In this document: in pieces, positions 1 through 8,562 of the stretch
Layout of the letters: each line of letters starts with the position of its first letter
Position numbering within the stretch: the first letter of the stretch is position 1
Source: Chrysomallon squamiferum
Lineage: Eukaryota > Mollusca > Gastropoda > Neomphalida > Peltospiridae
Reading direction: 5' to 3'
DNA length: 11,000 nt
NCBI GenBank assembly: GCA_012295275.1
Contig: CM022672.1
Span: 31,813,894-31,824,893 of the forward strand
Program-made: the position numbers and the translations under genes
The notes under the pieces: generated by a model
What the model was told of the DNA's origin: nothing
The model's input: only the letters and a program-made list of their open reading frames with translations
Databases searched by the model: none

Positions 1-106
1 AACAGTTTACTCTGATTTATATGTTATTAGCACACAAACCAACACCTTTCAAATTTGAGTCCAGGTTTGAAAATAGAGATAAACTTGTTGTGTGTCACAT
101 TACACT

Positions 107-919
107 AGCTGTGTAAGTTGTGTTTGAATCATTTCACTGGTTGCTGACATGTAATTCTGTAGACAACAGCTGTGTAAGTTGTATTTAAATCATTTCACTG
201 GTTGCTGACATGTAATTCTGTAGACAACAGCTGTGTAAGTTGTATTTAAATCATTTCACTGGTTGCTGACATGTAATTCTGTAGACAACAGCTGTGTAAG
301 TTGTATTTAAATCATTTCACTGGTTGCTGACATGTAATTCTGTAGACAACAGCTGTGTAAGTTGTATTTAAATCATTTCACTGGTTGCTGACATGTAATT
401 CTGTAGACAACAGCTGTGTAAGTTGTATTTAAATCATTTCACTGGTTGCTGACATGTAATTCTGTAGACAACAGCTGTGTAAGTTGTATTTAAATCATTT
501 CACTGGTTGCTGACATGTAATTCTGTAGACAACAGCTGTGTAAGTTGTATTTAAATCATTTCACTGGTTGCTGACATGTAATTATGTAGACAACAGCTGT
601 GTAAGTTGTATTTAAATCATTTCACTGGTTGCTGACATGTAATTATGTAGACAACAGCTGTGTAAGTTGTATTTAAATCATTTCACTGGTTGCTGACATC
701 TGTAGACAACAGCTGTGTAAGTTGTATTTAAATCATTTCGCTGGTTGCTGACATGTAATTCTGTAGACAACAGCTGTGTAAGTTGTATTTAAATCATTTC
801 TCTGGTTGCTGACATGTAATTCTGTAGACAACAGCTGTGTAAGTTGTATTTAAATCATTTCACTGGTTGCTGACATGTAATTATGTAGACAAGAGCTGTG
901 TAAGTTGTTTTTAAATCAT
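107..919. repeat. 61-bp minisatellite array, 13 full copies plus a partial
   Basis: Units begin at 107, 168, 229, 290, 351, 412, 473, 534, 595, 656, 711, 772, 833 and 894. The period is exactly 61 bp, except for the unit at 656, which is 55 bp because six bases were lost after GCTGACAT. The six units from 168 to 533 appear identical. Changes concentrate at the edges: GTTTGAATC in the first unit, TTCGCTGG at 711, TTCTCTGG at 772, and ATTATG for ATTCTG in three units. Each internal junction carries ACAACAGCTGTGTAAGTTGT, which contains the E-box CAGCTG and 5-base inverted arms ACAAC/GTTGT. The period is not a multiple of three and all frames contain stops, so it is not coding. A homogeneous centre with diverged edges fits expansion by unequal exchange. 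Confidence 0.97.
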
Positions 920-1540
920 ACTAAGACAAGTGAGACAATTTTTTTTTTTAAAAGGTCTGTTTGGAAGGTGGGTAGAAACCTGTATAAAGTGATTCCTCAC
1001 AGCAAACTCCAGCCTACGTTTGATGAACTATTCAAAGCTCTGTAGATCTGTACCAAACCAAACCACAATGTCCTGAGACTTTGAAATAACCACATATCTA
1101 ATAAGATAAAGTCTAAAAGACACATCAGAATTCAGGTTTGCTTCTACCATGTAACTGAGTACTTGATGCAAATACAGAAGAAAAGTCTGTCTGTTCTCTG
1201 ATAGAATTATACATGAGTGAAACACGTGCTTGTCACGTGTCCTTGAGCTGACGTCGGACTGTCCTGTCAACAAGTTCACTAACATTCTGTGCTGTCCATT
1301 ATGTTGTTTACAGATTCCACATTATTATTTTTCCATCAGAGAGGCTTTGTGAGTCTTCCCTTTTGTGGCCTGCATCAACTTGATACTGAAGTATTTTGTC
1401 AGTCCTAGCAGTGAACATCATAATCATGTACCTGTTTGTCAAAGATGAAGGAGTCATTTGCATTTAGCAGCATTTCCCAAACATGTTGTCTCATTCTTTA
1501 GGTGTCACCTGATGTTTTCTTCTAAGTGTCTTGTGCTTTA
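920..1540. other. Non-coding spacer right of the minisatellite
   Basis: This is unique-looking sequence with moderate base composition and no recognisable gene. It includes a T10 run near 940 and a possible regulatory cluster, listed separately. An 85-codon minus-strand open frame at 1028-1285 matches no family I recognise and is not treated as a gene. Confidence 0.5.
1166..1255. promoter_or_regulatory. Candidate enhancer: octamer, paired E-boxes and CRE-like site
   Basis: A perfect octamer ATGCAAAT (POU-type site) lies at 1166-1173. Two CACGTG E-boxes (bHLH-type) lie at 1223-1228 and 1234-1239. They form an inverted repeat ACACGTG-CTTGT-CACGTGT with centres 11 bp apart, about one helical turn. 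TGACGTC, a CREB/ATF-type core, follows at 1249-1255. The motifs are directly visible; their use as a regulatory element is inference. No coding exon is seen nearby, so the target gene is unknown. Confidence 0.3.
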
Positions 1541-2218
1541 GAGTTATCTTCAGTTGGAAAGCTTGAGATGAATAATTTAATTAGAGCCTTTTCTTCATCT
1601 GATCTGTTTTGTTTTGTTTTTATTTTAAAATATTTTTACATTAATTAGAAAATATATTATTAAAATAAAAACTGAGTGAGGCTGTGTTCATTATAATTAG
1701 TAAATACTGTATTATAGTTATTTATAAGATATATGATATATTTATTTCTGTACTGTCTCAATTTTATTAACATGAATTTCTGTTGTATACTCAGTCTTTT
1801 AAAGACTGATCAGTGTTTCTTTGATGTTCAGATTATTCAGTTAAAGACTGCAATGTGATGTCTGTACAGGAATGTATCTCTCACTGAAGTATTACTTATA
1901 TGTTTGTGTAAAACAACAGGATGATATTGACCTTTTAATATTTCATTATTTCACAATTTTTTTAGAATATTTATAATTATTTAAGATAATTTGAAATTTT
2001 AAACAAACCTTTTTTTCATATAATTTTAATTTGTTTTCAAAAATGGTTTCATTTCTTATTTATTCTTTCTTGTTGTAGTTGTTTTTCTTATTATTATTTT
2101 ATAATAAATTTTTAAAAATTTAAAATTACACTTTCTTTTTATTATTTTATTCTATACAGTAAATAAAAATTACTTCTATTATATTATGATTAATATTAGA
2201 GTTATGCATATACCTATT
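1541..2218. other. AT-rich non-coding DNA
   Basis: This stretch is very AT-rich, with T and A runs, stops in all frames and hardly any CpG. The one notable structure is a perfect palindrome CAGTCTTTTAAAGACTG at 1792-1808 (8-bp arms around one base), with a further half copy, CAGTTAAAGACTG, near 1840. I see no gene here. Confidence 0.5.
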
Positions 2219-2280
2219 GTTATTATTATTAGTAGTAGTAGTAGTAGTAGTAGTAGTAGCAGTTGTAGTAGTAATAGCAG
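2219..2280. repeat. (ATT)n/(AGT)n microsatellite
   Basis: A short ATT run is followed by about nine uninterrupted AGT triplets (2231-2258) and an imperfect tail of AGC, AGT and AAT triplets. The poly-serine reading frame across it is a by-product of the repeat and not a gene. Confidence 0.9.
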
Positions 2281-3678
2281 CATAGACTATTATGATTATT
2301 ATTTGTATGAACACTTTGAGGAGATCAGTAAAGAAAGACTTAAAAGAATAGTTAAAGTATTCATTATTCTGTTCATGTCCTGAACTGCAGATAACTATTG
2401 CTTTTCTTTAAGAAATATTTGTTTAAAACTTAATATTGACTTAAAGTTTTATTCTAGAGCTCCAGGAAAAGAGATCTGAAATAAAAATGAATAGTAATCA
2501 CTAATCACAGATGTTAAAAATTATTAAACTTTGTATTTCTCATTTGATTTAATGATGAGAGGTCATTTTTTTAATATTTTCATTTAAAGTTTTTATTAAC
2601 AGTTCTTGAATGCTAAAGTCTTGCTTAGATTTGTTTATTTACAAAAGAGTAAATGTAAGCAGTGTTATCAGTAATTTTGTATCACTAGTCTGAATATATA
2701 ATACCAGGATTTTAAAATCAGTTAAAGTGTATTCACTGAATTTTCTAGACACAAGAATGACACAGTTTATTAGTAAATGTGGCTTTGTAATATTAACCTA
2801 AATACTGTATTAAATTTAATGCCACAAAAGGAAGATCAGTTTGATTCATTGTTTACAAATAAAATGTTTGTGTTAAATTACATCAAAGCGTAAGATAACT
2901 TGTAACACAAGACATAAACACAGTACTCTCCTAACAAAGCTTTAACAAAAAACTTTCTATTTTGTCTCATGTTGTATAAAAAGAACTAAAAGCAGATTGC
3001 AAATGGATAGTATGTTGCTTTTTTTCTTGCTGAAAGCATTGATGCAACCATCAGTTCAGGTTTTCTTAACTTGCTAGTATTTATTCATTTTCTCTCTGCC
3101 AAAATATTGGTTTTGTGCAATGTCTGGTGATAGACATTATGTTATAGAATGTCAGCTAGTTTTCCTGTATTAAATGACTTATCTTTTTGTTTGCACAATG
3201 GATCTGATGAAATCTCTTCTATTCATTTCACTTTAAAATGCATTGTCATCTTTTAGATCACTCTGACCATTATGAATGCAATACACAACACAAAATGTGC
3301 TCACATGTATTTATGCAGATTCTACTTTTCACACTAAATGTAAATGAGTGAGTTTACTGAAGTATCACAACACAATGAAAATAGTCTCATTCATCTAGCT
3401 GCAGATATTATTACAAGACATGGGGTCATTGTTTATTAATCCTTCAAAGAAGTGTGATCATTTCTTCTTACACTGAGGTCTAATTACATGCAAATTGCTG
3501 CCATTGTTTAACAAGTGAAACTACTTCTAAAATTGAGTTCCAGCAGAGACATAGTTTATTTGTATACATTTTTTGCTGGGAATTTTCACTCGAAATCAGA
3601 AGTAGACAGCACATAGACTAGTAATGTTTTGATCATAATAGATTAATGTTAGTAGGTCAGGACTTTGAAATTAGTCAG
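2281..3678. other. AT-rich non-coding DNA
   Basis: No open frame of useful length, splice-bounded exon or RNA gene was recognised. CpG is nearly absent. A second perfect octamer, ATGCAAAT, occurs at 3488-3495, which is unremarkable at this base composition. Confidence 0.5.
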
Positions 3679-3746
3679 ATATATATATATATATATATAT
3701 AAATTAATTATCAGGATTAATATTCAGGATTAATATTCAGGATTAG
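3679..3746. repeat. (AT)n tract plus 13-bp triplet tandem repeat
   Basis: An alternating AT run of about 23 bases (3679-3701) is followed by two full copies and one partial copy of TCAGGATTAATAT (3711-3723, 3724-3736, 3737-3746). Confidence 0.9.
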
Positions 3747-4372
3747 GAAAATATTAAAACTTTATTCCATGGATTTCTTACACCTGTAAAAATGGATGCC
3801 TCACACTGAATAGTGTTTGAGAAACAAACTGTAGAGTGAGACCTCCCAGTAATAAACAAAGTAAACAATATTTCTAAAATGAGACTTAGTGATTAATTTA
3901 CTGACTTAGAAATCATTTTAATTGTGAAGTAAAGATTCAACTAAGTATACAACAAAATGTGTCTCTCCAAACCTTGGCAAAGATCAGAGACTTTTGTCTT
4001 TAGTCACCTGATATTTCAGTGTGTTCAAGTTTCTCAAACAAAATGTCAACATGCTCCTGAGCTGACATTTTTACTTTTATTATGATACACTTTGTGAAGA
4101 AAAACTCCTCACAGACTGAGTAGATTGTTACATCTGTCAGTGATTCTCCACTGGGCTTACACAAGAGATCTCTGGGTAATAAACAGTGAAAGAGAGGCTA
4201 ATGTATTTTTGATAGATTTTTGTATCATTTGCTGTGTGACTGGGTGAATGATCCACACTGTGTCATCCTTATCATTTGTTCAAATACATTTCACCTTGAT
4301 TCATCTCAAATCGTTTCCACATTCTCAATAAATGACATGATACTGGAACACTTATCTGCTTTCATTCTTTTT
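3747..4372. other. Non-coding DNA, no gene recognised
   Basis: Composition is somewhat more even than on either side, particularly around 3960-4200. No frame stays open convincingly on either strand, and I recognise no protein motif. It could be intron, UTR or an old interspersed repeat. Confidence 0.4.
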
Positions 4373-4629
4373 ATATGTGTTATATATGTATGTGATGTTA
4401 GTTATGTATATTTATAATTTTTGTGTTGTTCACAGATATTTATTTTTTTATTATTTTTTTTTTTTTTTTTTTTTTTTGTGTTTGTGTATGAAATCATATG
4501 TGTTATATATGTATGTGATGTTAGTTATGTATATTTATAATGTTTGTGTTGTTCACAGATAATTTTTTTTTTTATTATTCTCTTTTATTTATTTATTTAT
4601 TTTTGTTGTGTTTGTTTGTGTATGAAATC
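4373..4629. repeat. Two-copy tandem duplication (about 123 and 134 bp)
   Basis: Copy 1 starts at 4373 and copy 2 at 4496, both with ATATGTGTTATATATGTATG. Over the first 65 or so bases they differ by one substitution (AATTTTTGTG against AATGTTTGTG), up to the shared GTTGTTCACAGAT. Both then run into long T/ATT tracts that differ in length and end with a GTGTATGAAATC segment. The near-identity suggests a recent duplication. The small open frames here simply follow the repeat. Confidence 0.9.
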
Positions 4630-5073
4630 CTTTGAGTCAATACTGACCAGAGTTTTTTGCAAGAGAGGGAGTCATTCTTCCTTAAACCAGTTATCCCCAG
4701 CAAAAAAATAAAATAAAATAAAAAATAAAAATAATTATATATATATATACATATTATGTTAAACAACATGACTATGATTAAAAATATAAAACAAAGACAT
4801 AAATATTGGTATATTATAATTTTCATAAAGTGATTCTCTGAGACATAAAAATGATTTCAAAGGTTCCACAATGGTAAAAAGGTTGAGAAGAGCTAGACTG
4901 GACAAATGGGTGAAAAAAGAAAGCATCTATTCAGTTATTAAGTCACATTTGAGGAGTATTTAGTTTTGTGAATATCATTTCACTTCCCTCATAAGCTTCA
5001 CAGTTAGTTATACCTGTTATATCTAATTATCTAAATTTGGGTTAAAGTATCTGTCAGATGTATGCATTTTCTA
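4630..5073. other. Non-coding DNA with A-rich and TA-rich tracts
   Basis: It contains an (AAAAT)n stretch at about 4704-4728 and a short TA run at about 4736-4749. The segment around 4855-4895 (GGTTCCACAATGG, then GGTTGAGAAGAGC) has the feel of the tail of an old interspersed repeat, but I cannot name a family. Confidence 0.4.
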
Positions 5074-5097
5074 TGTATGTGTATGTGTGTGTGTTTG

Positions 5098-5138
<41 letters not shown>
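5074..5138. repeat. (TG)n microsatellite
   Basis: Imperfect TATG/TTTG units lead into an uninterrupted TG run at about 5106-5136. The histidine/threonine-rich frame on the other strand is a repeat artefact. Confidence 0.93.
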
Positions 5139-5141
<3 letters not shown>

Positions 5142-5492
5142 ATCATTTTGATATGATAATTATAACAGTAAAAATTCAGATTAATAAAGGAAAAAAAAAC
5201 AAAATAATAACATAACTCAATAATATTTACTACATTAATATCAACTGTGTTTCTATCTACAATAATTAAAAGTTTCTGAAAAAAACAAAAAAAAAACCCA
5301 AACAACATTCCCCAATAGATTGGTTGGATAGGCCATAGGATCTTCACTAAGTCTGTGAGGATCATTTTTATTTACACCAGTGTATGTTTTTATACGTATT
5401 AATATTCCTATGCACTATTGTTTAAATTTCAGAACATTCAGAGAGATAATCTCTGAAAATTAAAATTTAGTTATCTTTATTTTATCATTTAT
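5139..5492. other. Non-coding DNA
   Basis: AT-rich sequence with A runs near 5190 and 5290. A minus-strand open frame covers 5054-5365, but about a third of it is the TG repeat read in reverse and the rest matches nothing I recognise. A small hairpin-capable stretch, CAGAGAGATAATCTCTG, lies near 5440. Confidence 0.4.
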
Positions 5493-5493
5493 A

Positions 5494-5550
<57 letters not shown>

Positions 5551-5570
5551 AATTATTATTATTATTATTT
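5493..5570. repeat. (ATT)n microsatellite
   Basis: About 25 ATT/TTA triplets are interrupted once, at 5550 (TTACAATTATT). The tract sits about 20 bp from where similarity to the minus-strand decayed exon stops, so it may mark or have caused the break. Confidence 0.95.
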
Positions 5571-5591
5571 GGTAACTTTTAATAATTTTTT

Positions 5592-5966
5592 AAAGTATGG
5601 TAGCATTTGCTCGTAGGTTGTCAGATGAATTGGCCAGTCTCCTTCGCGCTCAGCTCGTACGAACATCATGGTGAGCAGGACAGGTTTTATCAAGACATCG
5701 ATACAACGTTTGGTAGTTTGGCTCTTGCTGGCTTCGGTTTCGAGAATTTGCTTCAGGTCACCACTACAGTGTAGTGGTTTATCCTGAATGATTCAGTCAA
5801 GTGCCTCTTCAGCTACCATTCGTAATACTCTGACGTTCTGGGAAAACCTGTTTCCAGTGAGTATTTCCGACACACCGCCAAACACAAACGACTTATTATC
5901 TATTAGTGCCAGCCTATTACAATATGATATTAACATAATACTTAGTTCTAATGGATATCTTGGCCC
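5592..5966 (-). pseudogene. Decayed exon of a repetitive invertebrate gene family, function unknown
   Basis: Read on the minus strand from 5966, one frame runs 125 codons with a single TGA (codon 58, 5793-5795). It is preceded by a splice-acceptor-like pyrimidine stretch ending TTTTAG (5967-5972). Landmarks in order are: VFGGVSEILTGNRFSQNVR at codons 24-42, VAEEALD before the stop, then DVLIKP and FVRAEREGDWPIHL, ending MLPYF at the (ATT)n side. From memory, this pattern (FGGV, QNVR-LRM, IKPV, FVRAEREGDW-LHL) is typical of a multicopy uncharacterised family in marine invertebrates, in which the reading continues with a FAAGH-NYARYGLYYLRS-like block. That continuation is missing here. Composition and CpG content are higher than in the flanks, as expected of former coding DNA. 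I cannot assign a function; a mobile-element origin is possible. The internal stop plus truncation argue that it is dead. Confidence 0.6.
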
Positions 5967-6024
5967 CTAAAACCTAGGTATAGAGACAAAAATCACCTAC
6001 CTAGGGTGAATAGGTAGGGAGTTA

Positions 6025-6084
6025 TGGACGCCGTCTTGAATTTCTCAAATTGCTCAAGAGTGACAACATGCCATCAAGAAGTTT
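6025..6084 (-). pseudogene. Possible upstream exon remnant of the same minus-strand gene
   Basis: On the minus strand, a strong acceptor-like sequence (TTTTCGTCTCTATTTTCAG, 6085-6103) precedes a frame of 20 codons. It begins KLLDGMLSLLSNLRN and ends at TAA (6022-6024). No clean donor joins it in frame to the exon at 5966. The relationship rests on strand, proximity and the acceptor, so it is weak. Confidence 0.25.
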
Positions 6085-6103
6085 CTGAAAATAGAGACGA
6101 AAA

Positions 6104-6476
6104 TCGACAGTAAAAAAAAAAAGACTTAATACAACAATACAAAGTTAAGGTAAAAATTGCAGTTGGCTGCCAGACTAATACAAAGAATAAAAGAAACGAG
6201 GAAAGCGTAAAAATAATAAACACAAATTTTCGTGTTAAAATATTATCATCAATTTTCCGCAGTCTCAGTTATACAAACATTCCTCACCCTTCTCTGCCTC
6301 ACCCTGATATCACCATCCCCGCCCTATTCGCGCTAAACTGCACTGGCGATCTTTGCTTAAAGAAATCAATTGTTTGAAGAGATTGAGCGTAAACAAATAT
6401 TTCAAGCTGCAGATAATTATTGTCACTTCAAAGTAGAGTTAATTATAGATTATTCTTTCACCTTGTATGTAATGTG
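6104..6476. other. Intergenic stretch with a higher-GC block
   Basis: The part from about 6240 to 6420 is richer in G, C and CpG than its surroundings and contains CCCCGCCC (6317-6324), a GC-box sequence. Both strands carry open frames of about 35-45 codons through it, with no way to choose between them. I do not recognise either peptide. It may be a fragment of a repeat, an exon remnant or a control region. Confidence 0.35.
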
Positions 6477-6520
6477 TGAATGTATGTATGTATGTATGTG
6501 TGTGTGTGTGTGTATGTGTG
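6477..6520. repeat. (TATG)n(TG)n microsatellite
   Basis: Compound repeat of ATGT tetranucleotides followed by about eight TG units and a final TATGTGTG. Confidence 0.92.
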
Positions 6521-6772
6521 AGTGCTATTACTTTTATACCGTATAAACAATAAAAGAGAATATTTGTGCACTTTCTTACTATTTTTCTATTTTTATATAT
6601 TATTACGTTTATATTTCAGAAAAATAAATTTGTTAATTTTATTTTGTTACGTTTGTTTTCTAATGAGCCATATGTTAAGTCCTTTTCAACAACAACAACA
6701 ACAACAATATAAAAAAAAATAATAGTAATGTGTATAAATATTTTAATATTTTCTTAGTCTTACGCACGTACC
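6521..6772. other. AT-rich non-coding DNA
   Basis: T-rich sequence with a short (CAA)n run at about 6687-6707 and an A run just after it. The 66-codon open frame across it is low complexity and not credible as a gene. Confidence 0.45.
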
Positions 6773-6836
6773 ATATATAGCATTATTCCTACGAAACCAA
6801 AACTGCGTTTACGTCAGTGACGTAGCGTGGGCGGGA
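6773..6836. promoter_or_regulatory. Candidate promoter: CRE palindrome, GC box, TATA-like element
   Basis: TACGTCA-G-TGACGTA at 6810-6824 is a perfect 15-base inverted repeat made of two CREB/ATF half sites. GTGGGCGGG (GC box, Sp/KLF type) follows at 6827-6835. ATATATAG lies at 6773-6780. On the minus strand the order GC box, CRE, TATA (CTATATATGG) has textbook spacing and would fire leftward, toward the decayed exons. On the plus strand a TATA-less promoter could serve the IAP gene 1.7 kb downstream. A potential donor AAC|GTAAGC at 6957-6965, just after ATG at 6948, would suit a first exon. Sites are seen; function and direction are inferred. Confidence 0.4.
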
Positions 6837-7339
6837 CCACATAGGCGTTTGTATTCATTAGTTAGTTACAATAGAAAAATAAACAAACAATACGTGAAAT
6901 ACAAATGTAAAGAATATTTTTAATGCGTTCATAATACTGATCCAAAGATGAGCATTAACGTAAGCGGCAGTTGATTCAGTCCTGGTCTCAACAGTAACGT
7001 CTGTGAATTAATCAAAACAAATTCAGCAAACAGGATTAGACCATTTTTTACAATTACACAAAATTTTATTTATCATGTTGTCAGTTATTATTTAGATCAG
7101 CACAAATTCACAATTTTATAGTTTTATGTTAACAACGACATTATACGCTTATATTATTAACTTTCATTTTTATTTGTGACATCAATAATGAAGTTGAAAT
7201 AATGCGAAAATACAGGAATATTTCCTTACAAGACTATGATTAATACTGATATTTTAACAGAAAACTGCGTGTTTTTAATATTAATCAGCAATGTTACAGA
7301 ACTTGTATTCTTTATTTCTTTTTATTTTCTTATTTTTAC
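6837..7339. other. Non-coding DNA, possibly 5' exon/intron of the IAP gene
   Basis: No long frame is present. ATG AGC ATT AAC followed by GTAAGC at 6948-6965 could be a tiny coding first exon, or chance. The remainder is AT-rich and shows no motif I can name. Confidence 0.3.
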
Positions 7340-7656
7340 TTCTTTTTTTTTTCACAACATCTGACAGTTTACTTACTATAAAGAAAAAATAATAAGGTCT
7401 AGAAATAACTGGAACCTTTTCACTCTATTTCTGTCTCATTTGTTAGTTCAATTTTTTCTTTCTTTCTTTTTACGTTTCTTTTTTTTTTTTTCTGTCACTT
7501 CACATCACACTTCAGTTACAATAAACAAATGAGAATAAAAAAAATAATAAAAAATAAAAAATATAAAATGAGATCTAAAAATAACTGCAAGTAATTTTCA
7601 TTCTATTTACGACTCATTCCATATTTCATTGTTCTGGTATTTTTCTCTTTTTTCTT

Positions 7657-7704
<48 letters not shown>

Positions 7705-7823
7705 TTTTATTGTTTATTATTTATTTATTTCCTTTTTATTTTATTTTATTTATTTATTTATTTTTTTTATTTTTTTTTTTTTTTTTTTGTATCCCACATC
7801 ATACTTAAGTTGATATAAACAAA

Positions 7824-7868
<45 letters not shown>

Positions 7869-7960
7869 AATAAAAAAAGCAAAAGAAGAGAAAAAAAAAG
7901 AAGATAATATCTAAAAATAACTGGAATTTTTGCATTCTATTTCCGTCCTAGTGTCACAAA
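7340..7960. repeat. Three degraded copies of a T-tract/A-tract module
   Basis: Each copy reads: T run, then a CACATCA-type segment, then an AATAAACAAA-like A-rich stretch, then CTAAAAATAACTGG and a CATTCTATTTCCGTC-like end. The CTARAAATAACTG core begins at 7399, 7575 and 7911. Copies B and C share CACATCAYACTT-AGTT followed by ATAAACAAA (B near 7502-7530, C near 7794-7824). Spacing is 176 and then 336 bp, the larger gap being filled by (ATTT)n. Because T and A runs face each other, every copy can fold into a hairpin. I know no family of this structure. Confidence 0.7.
7656..7788. repeat. (ATTT)n expansion and poly-T
   Basis: TTTA/ATTT tetranucleotides form a nearly perfect run at about 7660-7706, then imperfect ATTT/ATTTT units, ending in an 18-base T run (7771-7788). 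A 42-base A run follows at 7825-7866, so the pair could form a perfect foldback with a 36-base loop. Confidence 0.9.
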
Positions 7961-8562
7961 AAAAAATCTATATTGTTATTCGTATTTTCTTCACTACGTT
8001 GATGGCGTCATGGTATTACCTATATAATGTTAAGTTACAATCAACTAGTTGATATAATAACGTTATAAATTCTACTGTATTCATGTTGAAGCCTCCTCGA
8101 AAATGATTGGCCTATTATCTATCTATCAATCTATATGTCTCTCTCTCTCTCTATATATATATAATTCTTCCCTTAATGATTAATAATTTACTTTAGAAAA
8201 CTAATGAAATAGCTGTTCAGTATGGTAAACAATTTAGAGTGACAGTCGATGAGGAAACCAAACTACAAACGTGATATCAGCCACATTCACGGAACAATTA
8301 TTGTCGTGTTTTAAAAATAACCGAGATTATAGTTTTATACAATCGGTCTCTTGATCAGACAATATTTTATAGAAATGAATCAATACATCAAGATTAACAA
8401 TGGGGTAAAATAAAAATAAATTAAATTAAAATTAAAAAATAAAATAAAATAAAATAATGATAATAATAAATAAAAATTAACGCGGCATAGAAACGTTTTT
8501 CTGTAGGACTATGTTGTGTGTAAAAATAAAAAGCGATAAATAAATAAACATACTACTACTAG
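7961..8562. other. Region upstream of the IAP exon, likely intron or 5' flank
   Basis: It contains a (CT)n(TA)n microsatellite at about 8138-8162 and an (AAAAT)n-like stretch at about 8404-8458. An ATG in good initiation context (AACAATGG) lies at 8400-8402, followed at once by a GTAAAA donor-like site at 8405. If spliced from there to the acceptor at 8562 or 8571, its two trailing bases restore the exact BIR frame. No other coding sequence is seen. Confidence 0.35.

Noticed and set aside
107-919. 61-bp array as a CRISPR array or as a Helitron terminal minisatellite
   Set aside because: Units are contiguous, with no variable spacers, in a eukaryotic context. No convincing Helitron ends (5' TC, 3' hairpin plus CTRR) were found.
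1028-1285. 85-codon minus-strand open frame
   Set aside because: No recognisable motif, no splice or promoter context, and it overlaps the E-box/CRE cluster. Length is within chance expectation for a stretch of more even composition.
4593-4826. 77-codon minus-strand hydrophobic frame
   Set aside because: Tyrosine/phenylalanine/isoleucine-rich only because of AT-rich simple repeats.
5054-5365. 103-codon minus-strand frame
   Set aside because: A large part is the TG microsatellite read as threonine/histidine, and the rest has no known motif.
5788-5970. 60-codon plus-strand frame
   Set aside because: Antisense to the minus-strand remnant, whose frame carries the recognisable family motifs.
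7750-7935. 61-codon minus-strand poly-Phe/poly-Lys frame
   Set aside because: Direct translation of poly-A and poly-T tracts.
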